This document shows, piece by piece, positions 6,724 to 16,404 of a stretch of 64,000 bases of DNA. Where the stretch lies: the NCBI RefSeq assembly GCF_024349785.1, contig NZ_AP018817.1:2449501-2513500 (forward strand), read 5' to 3'. Source of the stretch: Sphingomonas bisphenolicum (GTDB lineage Bacteria; Pseudomonadota; Alphaproteobacteria; Sphingomonadales; Sphingomonadaceae). Position numbers and translations under genes: made by a program. Positions within the stretch are counted from its first letter, which is position 1. Each line of letters begins with the position of its first letter. Below the pieces are notes generated by a model. That model saw only the letters and a list, made by a program, of their open reading frames with translations, ran no database searches and was not told the origin of the DNA.

Positions 6724-7199
6724 CGATTATCACGCCACAGGTCTGGCAATGCGACCGCTGCAATCATGAGACGCCGCCACTCCCGACCCGTCCCCAAGGC
6801 TGGACCCATATCTCCGTAGATATTGGAATGGTGAAGCGCTCCGATGTGCCAACGGGAGTCCGCGGAAACGAGGATCTGTGCCCCGACTGCACGCAGAATT
6901 TCTTCGATTTTCACCGGGCGCCTTGGGTCGCAAAGAGCGCACCGCCCGCTTCTGGCCGCACCGACCGCGAACTGGTCGACCGCGGGAACGCGCTCGCGCA
7001 GCGGATCGCGCGCGAGATCTTCGGCTTGCAGACGCCCGATGAACTGCGCGTCTACGAGATGCAGGATCCGCGCATGAAGCACGCGTGGAACGCCGCGACG
7101 ATCGCCTTCGAGGAATTGCTGAGCACACCACTGGCGGACGCCTTGGAGAATGTGCTCGCCGATGATCCCGCGACGGCCGGCGAGGATGAGCCGACATGA
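6720..7199 (+). CDS. Hypothetical protein with N-terminal zinc-ribbon
   Basis: A 159-residue protein from ATG 6720 (ATGA overlap). The N-terminus has CDRC and, about 40 residues later, CPDC, a zinc-ribbon spacing. The remainder is helical and acidic (QRIAREIFGLQTPDELRVYE and FEELLSTPLADALENVLADD). The stop overlaps the next ATG by four bases. Likely an early phage protein; function unknown. Confidence 0.5.
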   Translation: MTIITPQVWQCDRCNHETPPLPTRPQGWTHISVDIGMVKRSDVPTGVRGNEDLCPDCTQNFFDFHRAPWVAKSAPPASGRTDRELVDRGNALAQRIAREIFGLQTPDELRVYEMQDPRMKHAWNAATIAFEELLSTPLADALENVLADDPATAGEDEPT

Positions 7200-7381
7200 C
7201 CCCCAACCCGGGGCATCGTCCGGCGGAGGCCAAGGGCAAACGCATCAGGGTTTGGCTGGCGCATGGCGGCATCGGCGCGACCTATGACGACGCGCCTTCG
7301 CCGGGCTGGTCCGCGGACGATTGCAACTGGTCGATCCAGGGCTGGCCCTTCGACATAGCCTTTTATGCGGTGCTGCGATGA
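7196..7381 (+). CDS. Small hypothetical protein
   Basis: A 61-residue protein with the segments GKRIRVWLAHGGIGATYDD and DCNWSIQGWPFDIAFYAVL; it looks like a small beta-rich domain. ATGA overlaps occur at both ends; the 3' overlap leads into an open frame continuous with the ParB-like gene. No family recognised. Confidence 0.45.
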   Translation: MTPNPGHRPAEAKGKRIRVWLAHGGIGATYDDAPSPGWSADDCNWSIQGWPFDIAFYAVLR

Positions 7382-7617
7382 TGCGCGCCGCGGCCGCCCT
7401 TTGCAGCTGCGCCGAATGTCGCGCGCTCGATATCGAATTTCCCAATGAGGGGCGCCAGCTCGCGCTGATTGCATCCCGTCCAGATCGCTCGTCTGCCAAT
7501 CCGCACTCACCCACGGCAGACGATGCGCCCCCGCGCCGGGCGAATGCCCTGTCCCGGCGCGGGGAAACTTCCCCACCAAACCTCCCCGCAAAGGAGAATC
7601 TGCCCAGGAGAAGCCCC

Positions 7618-9744
7618 ATGTCTGTTACGACAATGACGATCGGCGAGCTATGTGTTTCGCCGTACAACTGCCGCACCAACGAGGTTGACGCCAATGCTGT
7701 CGCCGGCATGGCGGGATCGCTCCTGAAGCGCGGTCAGCTTTATCCCTTGGTCGTTCACCCCATGACCCCCGCGAAAGGGAAAAAGCGTCAATATGGCGCG
7801 CTTGCCGGCGGCCGACGATACCGCGCGTTTAGCCTGCTCATCACCCAGGGCAAGCTCCCCGCCGACCATCCCATCGATGTCATCGTCAGGGACATTACCG
7901 ACGAGGGCGAACTGCGCGAACTGAGTCTCGCTGAAAATCTCGTGCGCGTAGAACTCAGGCCCTACGAAGTCTTCGCCGCGGTCGCACGCGCCCATACCAA
8001 GGGGCGGTCGCTGAAAGAGATCGCGGAAACCAACGGCCAGACGATCGAGACCGTGCGCGGGTGGGCACGCCTCGGCGGCCTGCACCCAACGATCTTCGCG
8101 GCGCTTGAAGCCGGCACAATCAGCCAGGAACAGGCCAAGGCCTATGGGGCGACCGAGCATCAGCATTTGCAGTTGAAGGTGTTCGAACAGATCGAGCGGT
8201 CGGGCATGTCGTCCAGCGCCGCCGGCATCCGACGTCTGCTGAAGGTCGGCGACAGCGAACTGTCCAAGCTGCTCAGCTTTGTCGGAGAGAAAGCCTATGG
8301 CGAAGCGGGCGGACGCTACGAGCTCGATCTCTTCGCCGACCAGGCCGACGAGCGCGGCCGCGTGGAAGATGAAGAGTTGCTGATGCGGCTGGCCGATGAG
8401 AAGCTCGAGCGCACACGCACGCTGCTTCGCCAGCAGGTTCAGAACCATACGCCCAGTCGTATCCTCCGGTTCGAAGCCAACCCGCCACGCGATTCCAATT
8501 TTGGCGGCCCGGCACGCGATCTGGAAATCAGCGCGGATCCGGCAGACGTCGACGCGGCCGATGCGGAACGCTCGGCCTTCATCCAGAATGAAATGGCGGA
8601 ACTGGAGCATCAGGCCAGACAGTTGCTTGCCGACCCGGGACTTGAACAGGCCGCATGTGCCGTGGGCATCGCCGCCATCGATGAGGACTACGAACCGCTA
8701 GAGGCGGAACTGGCCGCCATCGACTTGCGCCGCAGCCTCACCCTTCCTGCAGGCGACATCTTCGCCACCCTGGAGATCGAGCAGGATGGGAAACTCGAAA
8801 CCCGTTTCTGGTGGGCCAGCCGCAAGGCGAAACGCGACGCGGAAAAGCCGCCGACGCCGGCCCGGCCGATATCGACCGGGCCGATCGCCAAGGCCGCTGC
8901 GACCGCGGCGAGCGCAGCGCTGCGAGATTTGATGCTAAGGCCAGCGCCCGGCGGCAGGGCGATCGAGCAAAGCACGGGCTTTGACGAACGGATGAAGGCT
9001 GATGCGGCGATCAGGGAAGACTATGGCCTGACAGCGGATGCCCTGCAGATTATGCGCAGTTTACGCCGCGAGGTGCTGCGCTGCGCGCTCCTCGACGATG
9101 CCGAACGCGACGGCGTCGTTGGCCGGGATTATGCCATGTGGAGCCTGCTGCGGTTCGAACTGAGCGGCGGCTACGGCCACCAGGTCGGCACACGCCGACT
9201 TGCCCCCGGCTATGAGCCGTCGATGGAGCATTCGCAGGCGGTACTGCCGCATGTGAAGCGGTCGCTTGCCGGGATGCGGTGGCGCAAGGAACTGGCCCAG
9301 CTCGGTGCCCACGCCAGCATGGCCGACAGAGATTTAGTCGCTGCCTTTCGAGCATTCAGTGCGGAGAGTGAGGAATGGAAGAACAAAGCGGTCGCTTTCC
9401 TCGCCGGCACAATGCTGGAGCGCAGTCTCGCCGCGCCAGGCTACCAGATTCCCCTTCATGATCTTCTCGCCGCGCGCGCGGATCTTAAGGACGCGGACAT
9501 CCATGCTTATGCCGAGCCCACCGAAGAGCTCATCGGCCTTTTGCCTAAGGCGCACCGTCTGACCATTGCGCAACGGCATGTCGACAAAATGGCGTTCGGT
9601 ACATGGGCAAAGCTGAAGGCTTCCGAACTGACAGCGCCTGTTACCCGCGCCCTGCGAAAAGGGAAGTGGGTCCATCCCCTGATGCGCTTCGAGCGGCTGC
9701 CATCGTCGGCCGCCCCGACCAAGGTACAGGAGGCAGCGGAGTGA
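7618..9744 (+). CDS. Large ParB-like nuclease/CTPase-fold protein
   Basis: A 708-residue protein from ATG 7618, chosen because AGGAG lies seven bases upstream. The same frame is open back to an ATG at 7378 that overlaps the previous stop; the extra 80 residues start with a CSCAEC motif but are otherwise low complexity. The ParB N-terminal domain is clear: GGRRYRAF near residue 64, AENLVRVELRPYE near 105, and a helix-turn-helix (SLKEIAETNGQTIETVRGWA) near 130-155. Chromosomal ParB is about 300 residues; here a C-terminal extension of over 400 residues has no motif I recognise. No ParA ATPase gene is adjacent. Similar long ParB proteins occur on plasmids and Mu-like phages, where their roles vary. 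Confidence 0.75.
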   Translation: MSVTTMTIGELCVSPYNCRTNEVDANAVAGMAGSLLKRGQLYPLVVHPMTPAKGKKRQYGALAGGRRYRAFSLLITQGKLPADHPIDVIVRDITDEGELRELSLAENLVRVELRPYEVFAAVARAHTKGRSLKEIAETNGQTIETVRGWARLGGLHPTIFAALEAGTISQEQAKAYGATEHQHLQLKVFEQIERSGMSSSAAGIRRLLKVGDSELSKLLSFVGEKAYGEAGGRYELDLFADQADERGRVEDEELLMRLADEKLERTRTLLRQQVQNHTPSRILRFEANPPRDSNFGGPARDLEISADPADVDAADAERSAFIQNEMAELEHQARQLLADPGLEQAACAVGIAAIDEDYEPLEAELAAIDLRRSLTLPAGDIFATLEIEQDGKLETRFWWASRKAKRDAEKPPTPARPISTGPIAKAAATAASAALRDLMLRPAPGGRAIEQSTGFDERMKADAAIREDYGLTADALQIMRSLRREVLRCALLDDAERDGVVGRDYAMWSLLRFELSGGYGHQVGTRRLAPGYEPSMEHSQAVLPHVKRSLAGMRWRKELAQLGAHASMADRDLVAAFRAFSAESEEWKNKAVAFLAGTMLERSLAAPGYQIPLHDLLAARADLKDADIHAYAEPTEELIGLLPKAHRLTIAQRHVDKMAFGTWAKLKASELTAPVTRALRKGKWVHPLMRFERLPSSAAPTKVQEAAE

Positions 9745-10061
9745 GCAGCTTTGTCGAGTTCCTGCTGGCCGCCATCATCGACAGGTTGCCGCGGTCATCT
9801 GAAGACTGGCAGCCAGGTGACCTGGCTGTGTGCCTTGGAATTGAGGGCGGGATGAAGGATGCAATTGAACCGGCGCAGGGTGATGTGCTGCGGGTATCAC
9901 GCATCTGCATGGGGGGATTGTTCCTGCACTTTGAAGGCAAGCCCGACACTCGCCATTGGCTGGCCGCGTTCTTCCGGAAGGTAAAACCAGACACCGAGCC
10001 TGCGGCCGATGAGGAATGGGTGGAGCAGCTCCAGCGCTTCAGGCGGAAGGTGCCGGCATGA
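9741..10061 (+). CDS. Hypothetical early phage protein
   Basis: A 106-residue protein from GTG 9741, with AGGAGG seven bases upstream; GTGA overlaps the ParB-like stop. The sequence WQPGDLAVCLG, then GDVLRVSRICMGGLFLHFEG, then a C-terminal region ending LQRFRRKVPA suggests a small beta-rich fold. Its stop overlaps the ATG of the AlpA-like gene. No family recognised, though the position between ParB-like and AlpA suggests a DNA-transaction accessory. Confidence 0.5.
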   Translation: MSSFVEFLLAAIIDRLPRSSEDWQPGDLAVCLGIEGGMKDAIEPAQGDVLRVSRICMGGLFLHFEGKPDTRHWLAAFFRKVKPDTEPAADEEWVEQLQRFRRKVPA

Positions 10062-10291
10062 GTCCCGAGGTCACGCTCGTGACGGACGTCGCGACGATCG
10101 CACCCGACGATCGCATCCTAACCTTGCAGCAGGTCAGGCAGATCGTCCCCAAAGACAAGGCGACGATCTATCGCTGGATCCAACAGGGAATCTTCCCCGA
10201 CCGCTACCGGATCGGCCCGGGCAGCGTCGGCTGGCTGCAGTCGGAGGTCATGGCGTGGCTGGCCAGGCAGACCCGAAAACCACCCTCCTGA
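10058..10291 (+). CDS. AlpA-family excisionase / prophage regulator
   Basis: A 77-residue protein. The core LTLQQVRQIVPKDKATIYRW, then IQQGIFPDRYRIGP, then VGWLQSEVMAWLARQ is the AlpA/Xis winged-helix pattern. The start ATG overlaps the previous stop (ATGA). AlpA-like proteins act as excisionases or as regulators of integrase genes and usually sit beside an integrase and an attachment site; here the element ends within about 100 bp and no integrase is seen. Confidence 0.75.
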   Translation: MSPEVTLVTDVATIAPDDRILTLQQVRQIVPKDKATIYRWIQQGIFPDRYRIGPGSVGWLQSEVMAWLARQTRKPPS

Positions 10292-10334
10292 CGGGGTCAC
10301 AGTTGGGGGTCTTAGTATTTATCGGGGAAAACAG

Positions 10335-10353
10335 AAGCCATGTTTCAAGCCAT
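10335..10353. repeat. Direct repeat AAGCCAT at 12-bp period near element boundary
   Basis: AAGCCAT occurs at 10335-10341 and 10347-10353, about one helical turn apart, in the 98-base gap between the AlpA-like gene and kdpE. Short direct repeats at helical spacing are typical binding sites for excisionase or integrase arms, so this may mark the attachment region. With only two copies, chance cannot be excluded. Confidence 0.3.
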
Positions 10354-10389
10354 TTTCAGCACTCAATTCGAAACCCACCGCTTCCGCCA

Positions 10390-11091
10390 TCATCCCCCCT
10401 CGCCATCCGTCTTCAGCCGATAGCCGATGCCCGGTTCGTTGCCGATGATTTGCGGCCGTTGCGGATCATCCTCCAGCTTGTGGCGCAGTGTGCGGACCAG
10501 GACGCGCAGATATTCGACATGATGGTCGACCTCGCGCGGCCAGACCTGCGCCATGATCTGGCCATGGGTGATGACCCGGCCGGGAAATTTCGCCAACTGG
10601 ACCAGCACGCCATATTCCTTGGGCGTCAGATGCACTTCATGGCCCCTCTTGCGCACGATCCGCGCCAGCAGGTCGATCTCCACATCACCAGCCTTCACCG
10701 CAGTCGCCCCGCCATCCCGCGTCAGCCGGTTGCGCAGCGCGACGCGGAGCCGCGCCAGCAGTTCGTCGGTGTCGAACGGCTTGGTCAGATAATCGTCGGC
10801 GCCCAGATCCAGCGCCGCCACCTTCTGCTCGGTCGCCTCGCGCGCGGACACGACCACCAGCGTCGCGTCGGACCGCTGCTTGATCAGCGGTACCAGTTCC
10901 AGTCCGTCGCGATCGGGCAGCCCCAGGTCGAGGATAACGATATCGGGCGACGCCTCGCGCAGCCGGTCGAGCGCCTCGCGCGCATCCTGCGCCTCCACCG
11001 TCTCATAATCGGCGCGAGCCAGCGCGCTATGGATCAGGCGGCGGATATGTAGTTCGTCATCGACGATCAGCACTTTATGGCGGGTGGTCAT
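10390..11091 (-). CDS. kdpE: KdpE response regulator
   Basis: A 233-residue OmpR-family regulator of the Kdp high-affinity potassium system. The receiver domain has the acidic pocket (VLIVDDE), the phospho-acceptor in IVILDLGLPDRDGLELVPLI, the switch Ser in VVSAREATEQKVAALDLGA and the Lys in YLTKPF. The C-terminal winged-helix domain ends EPGIGYRLKTDGEGG. ATG 11091 overlaps the kdpD stop by four bases (ATGA). The C-terminus looks intact although the mobile element begins directly downstream. Confidence 0.93.
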   Translation of the reverse strand: MTTRHKVLIVDDELHIRRLIHSALARADYETVEAQDAREALDRLREASPDIVILDLGLPDRDGLELVPLIKQRSDATLVVVSAREATEQKVAALDLGADDYLTKPFDTDELLARLRVALRNRLTRDGGATAVKAGDVEIDLLARIVRKRGHEVHLTPKEYGVLVQLAKFPGRVITHGQIMAQVWPREVDHHVEYLRVLVRTLRHKLEDDPQRPQIIGNEPGIGYRLKTDGEGG

Positions 11092-13754
11092 GGTCGGTCG
11101 TCCTGGGGCATATCCTTGATGATGCAATTTTCGGGGATGCGGAGGGTGAAGCAGGCGCCCGGCGGATCATCGATATTGGCGGCCTGCGCAGTCAATCCCA
11201 TGGCTTGCGCGAACCCCTTGACGATGGCGAGGCCCAGACCCGTGCCATGTTTGGCGCGATCGGTCCCCTCGATACGGGTGAAACTGTCGAACAGGCGGCT
11301 TTCCGCACCCGGCGGGATGCCCGGCCCCTGGTCGATCACCGACAGCAGCAGCGCGTCGGCCGTCCGGCCACCGTGGATGGTGACGGGCGTGCCGGGATCG
11401 CCATAGCGCCCGGCATTGTCGAGCAGGTTCAAGAGAATATGGTGCAACAGGACCGGATCGACCCGGACCAGCGGAATGTCGGGCGGAATATCGACCTTCA
11501 CCTCCCGACCGGCGAGCGACTGGCGGGTGTCCTGCACCGCACTGGCGACCGCGTCGAACAGGTCGGTCGCCTCGATCCGCATCGGCAGCGCCCCGGCCTC
11601 GACCCGCGCCATGTCCAGCAGGTTGGCGACGAAACGATTGAGCCGCAGCGCCTCCCCCTCGATCAGTTCGGCCAGCGGCAGCGCATGATCCCGGCGCAAT
11701 TCCTGCGCCGCCGACAATATGGTGGTCAGCGGGGTGCGCAGATCGTGACTGACCGAGGACAGCAACGCCGCGCGCAGCCGGTCGCGCTCGCGCACATGGC
11801 GCACGTCCAGCATCTGTTCTTCCAGCGCCATCCGATCGAGCGCGATCGCCGCCTGGTCGAGCAGGCTGATGAGCAGCGGCATCTGGTCGGGGCGCAGCGC
11901 CAGCCCGGCGTCGTCGCGCGCGATGCCAAGCACCCCCAGCACGCCCCGCTGGGTATGGAGCGGATGGAACAGCCAGTCGGACGCGGTCAGGGTGGACGAT
12001 CCGCGCCCGGCTGGCTGGACATTGTCCATCGCCCATTGTGCTGCCGCCTTCTCGATCTGCTCCATCCGGTCTTCGGGGGGAAAGGCAGCGCGCAGGGTCG
12101 GCCCGATAGCGGATGGGGTAAGCAACACCGTGCGCACGTCGAGCAGGCGGGCGACTTCGGCGCAGACGCCCTGCATGAGTTCGTCCTGGCTGGCCGCGAC
12201 AGTCAGGTGGCGGGAAAAGCCCGCCAGCGCCGCATTCTGCCGCGCGCTTTCCCCCGCGAGATTGGCCTGCGCGCGCACGCCCGCGGCAAATTGCGCGGTC
12301 ACGATGGCGACGCCCAGCAGCACGAGGATAGAGATGATATTTTCCGGGTTGCTTACCGTCAGCGTGCCTGTCGGCGGCAGGAAGAAGAAATTATAGGCCA
12401 GGCTCGACGCCAGTCCGCCGAACAATCCGGCGCGCAGGCCATAGGAGGCGGCCGCGAACATGACGGGGACGAGGTAGAGCAAGGCGATGTTGCCCAGGTC
12501 GATCGCCTCGACCAGCAGCCGGCTGATCGCCGTCATCGCCACGACCGCGAGCAACGTCAGGATATAATCGGCTGGCCTGCCCCACCCGCCCGTCATCGCC
12601 CTGGAACGGACCTGCGTCGGCGCATCCTCGTCCGATGGCAGTACATGCACCGCCACCCGTCCGATGTCGCGCACCAGCCGGTCGACCACCGATCCATGCC
12701 GCAATTCGAACCACCAGGACCGGGTGGATTTGCCGATGACGATCTGCGTCGCGCGCGCCTCCACCGCAAAGCGGCGCAGCCCTTCGACCACATTGCGTGC
12801 CGGGATGCTGGCGGTCGCCGCCCCCAGCCGCGACGCCAGCGCCAGCGTTTCGGCCAGTCCCTGCCGCTCCGAATCGGACAGGATCGCGCTGCGACGGGTT
12901 TCGATATGCACCGCGGTCCAGGGCGCGCGCAGCGCGTCGGCCAGCCGCTTGGCGGCGCGGACCAGCCCCGGCGCGCTCGGTTGCTCGCTGATCGCAACGA
13001 CCACCCGCTCCCCCACCGCAAAGCTGCCGGCCAGCGCATGGGCGCGGACATAGTCCAGCATCTGTGCGTCCACCGCCTGCGCCGCCCGGCGCAGCGCCAA
13101 TTCGCGCAGCGCGGTAAGGTTCGACTTTGAAAAGAAATGGGTGAGCGCCCGGCTGGCCTCCTGCGGGATATAGACTTTGCCGTCCTTCAGCCGCTCGATC
13201 AGTTCGTCGGGGGGCAGGTCCACCACCTCGATTTCCGCATCCTCCAGCACGCTATCGGGTACGGTCTCGCGCACCCGGACGCGGGTGAAGGAGGCGACGA
13301 CATCGTTCAGGCTTTCGAGATGCTGGATGTTCAGCGTCGAATAGACGTCGATCCCCGCCGCCAGCAATTCTTCGACATCCTGATAGCGTTTGGGATGGCG
13401 ACTGCCCGGCGCATTGCTGTGCGCCAGTTCATCCACCAGCGCCAGTTGTGGACGCCGCGCCAGAATGGCGTCGATGTCCATCTCGGTCAGGCTGTGATTC
13501 TGGTGGGGGACGATTTGGCGCGGGATCAGTTCATGGCCATGGACCAGCGCTTCCGTTTCGCGACGGCCATGGGTCTCGACGATGCCGACCACCACATCCG
13601 CTCCGGCCCTGGCGCGCTGCGCCCCTTCGGTCAGCATTTCATAGGTCTTGCCGACGCCGGGCGCGGAACCCAGGAAGATTTTCAGACGCCCGCGGCCTTC
13701 CTGCGCGGCGGCGCGCAGAAAGGCTTCGGGGTCCGGGCGCGCAGCGTCGTTCAC
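11088..13754 (-). CDS. kdpD: KdpD sensor histidine kinase
   Basis: An 888-residue membrane sensor kinase for potassium limitation and turgor. The order of domains is: KdpD N-terminal domain with Walker A (GSAPGVGKT, near residue 30) and EELLAAGIDVYSTLNIQHLE; a USP-like domain; a DUF4118 block of four membrane segments (residues about 400-490); a GAF-like region; HisKA with the phospho-His in SVSHDLRTPLTTI; and HATPase (LLDNAGRYG, DQGPGIP, GTGLGLAIVKGFA). The start is GTG, overlapping the kdpC stop (GTGA). Length is typical of the family. Confidence 0.95.
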   Translation of the reverse strand: MNDAARPDPEAFLRAAAQEGRGRLKIFLGSAPGVGKTYEMLTEGAQRARAGADVVVGIVETHGRRETEALVHGHELIPRQIVPHQNHSLTEMDIDAILARRPQLALVDELAHSNAPGSRHPKRYQDVEELLAAGIDVYSTLNIQHLESLNDVVASFTRVRVRETVPDSVLEDAEIEVVDLPPDELIERLKDGKVYIPQEASRALTHFFSKSNLTALRELALRRAAQAVDAQMLDYVRAHALAGSFAVGERVVVAISEQPSAPGLVRAAKRLADALRAPWTAVHIETRRSAILSDSERQGLAETLALASRLGAATASIPARNVVEGLRRFAVEARATQIVIGKSTRSWWFELRHGSVVDRLVRDIGRVAVHVLPSDEDAPTQVRSRAMTGGWGRPADYILTLLAVVAMTAISRLLVEAIDLGNIALLYLVPVMFAAASYGLRAGLFGGLASSLAYNFFFLPPTGTLTVSNPENIISILVLLGVAIVTAQFAAGVRAQANLAGESARQNAALAGFSRHLTVAASQDELMQGVCAEVARLLDVRTVLLTPSAIGPTLRAAFPPEDRMEQIEKAAAQWAMDNVQPAGRGSSTLTASDWLFHPLHTQRGVLGVLGIARDDAGLALRPDQMPLLISLLDQAAIALDRMALEEQMLDVRHVRERDRLRAALLSSVSHDLRTPLTTILSAAQELRRDHALPLAELIEGEALRLNRFVANLLDMARVEAGALPMRIEATDLFDAVASAVQDTRQSLAGREVKVDIPPDIPLVRVDPVLLHHILLNLLDNAGRYGDPGTPVTIHGGRTADALLLSVIDQGPGIPPGAESRLFDSFTRIEGTDRAKHGTGLGLAIVKGFAQAMGLTAQAANIDDPPGACFTLRIPENCIIKDMPQDDRP

Positions 13755-14341
13755 CGCGCCTGCTTAGCGCCAATCGTGTCCAGCCGTCGATTCAGTTCGA
13801 ACAGATTGACCCGCGCTTCGCCCAGAAACCCCAGCAGCGGCCGTTCGACGCTGGCCGAAACCAGCAACCGGACCTGCCGCGGGTCCATGCCGCGCGCCTT
13901 GGCGACGCGATCGACCTGATAAAAAGCCGCCTCTGGACCGATATGAGGGTCAAGTCCGGAGGCGGAGGCTGTCACCAGATCGGACGGAACGGGGCGATCG
14001 GGTGTGGCAGTCTTATAGGATGCGATATCGGCCTTCACCCGGTCGACCAGCGCCTGGCTTGTAGGGCCGAGGTTGGAGCCGGAAGAGGCGAGGCCATCAT
14101 AGCCCTTGCCCGCCGCCGACGGGCGGCTGTGGAAATAGCGGTCCGACGTAAAGGCCTGGCCGACGATGGTGGAGCCGATGACGACGCCTTTGTCGCGGAC
14201 CAGGCTGCCATTGGCCTGGGCCGGGAAGAGCGCCTGCCCTGCCCCCGTCAACGCCAGCGGATAGGCGATGCCGAGCAGTAGCGCGAAGAGCAAGGTCATG
14301 ACGAGGGCCGGACGGATGGCGGATGTGATATCATGGAACAT
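13751..14341 (-). CDS. kdpC: KdpC, potassium-transporting ATPase subunit C
   Basis: A 196-residue single-span membrane protein that stabilises the KdpB/KdpA complex and assists ATP binding. It has an N-terminal membrane segment (ALVMTLLFALLLGIAYPLAL) and then the typical KdpC motifs FTSDRYFHSRPSAAG, YDGLASSGSNLGPT and SASGLDPHIGPEAAFYQ. ATG 14341 is chosen because AAAGGA lies seven bases upstream. The stop overlaps the kdpD GTG start. Confidence 0.95.
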   Translation of the reverse strand: MFHDITSAIRPALVMTLLFALLLGIAYPLALTGAGQALFPAQANGSLVRDKGVVIGSTIVGQAFTSDRYFHSRPSAAGKGYDGLASSGSNLGPTSQALVDRVKADIASYKTATPDRPVPSDLVTASASGLDPHIGPEAAFYQVDRVAKARGMDPRQVRLLVSASVERPLLGFLGEARVNLFELNRRLDTIGAKQAR

Positions 14342-14358
14342 CGGAAAATCCTTTTCGA

Positions 14359-16392
<2,034 letters not shown>

Positions 16393-16404
16393 GGTGATGC
16401 TCCG

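Larger units (their letters stand above)
1..10389. mobile_element. Prophage or phage-derived island, right part (left end outside window)
   Basis: This block differs from the rest of the window. It carries a divergent repressor/Cro-like switch, runs of tiny overlapping genes, a ParB-like protein and an AlpA-type excisionase, and ends right after the 3' end of kdpE. The right limit is placed between the AlpA stop (10291) and the kdpE stop (10390); the left limit is not in view. No integrase, transposase, terminase or capsid gene is visible, so the element type (temperate phage, Mu-like phage, ICE or decayed remnant) is undecided. The layout of leftward repressor block and rightward early operon resembles temperate phage control regions. 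The structural genes would be expected to the left of the window. Confidence 0.75.

Noticed and set aside
7378..7617. Possible separate small gene or N-terminal extension of the ParB-like gene
   Set aside because: No stop separates it from the ParB-like frame, and a much better ribosome site exists at 7618; most of the segment is low complexity, so it was kept only as an alternative start.
1..10389. Mu-like transposable phage identity
   Set aside because: The Cro/Ner-like and ParB-like genes fit BcepMu/RcapMu-type phages, but no DDE transposase, AAA helper or Mu-type end repeats are visible, so the type was left open.
10390..10440. kdpE truncated by the prophage insertion
   Set aside because: The KdpE C-terminus (GIGYRLKTDGEGG) extends past the conserved GIGYR end of the family, so the gene is intact.
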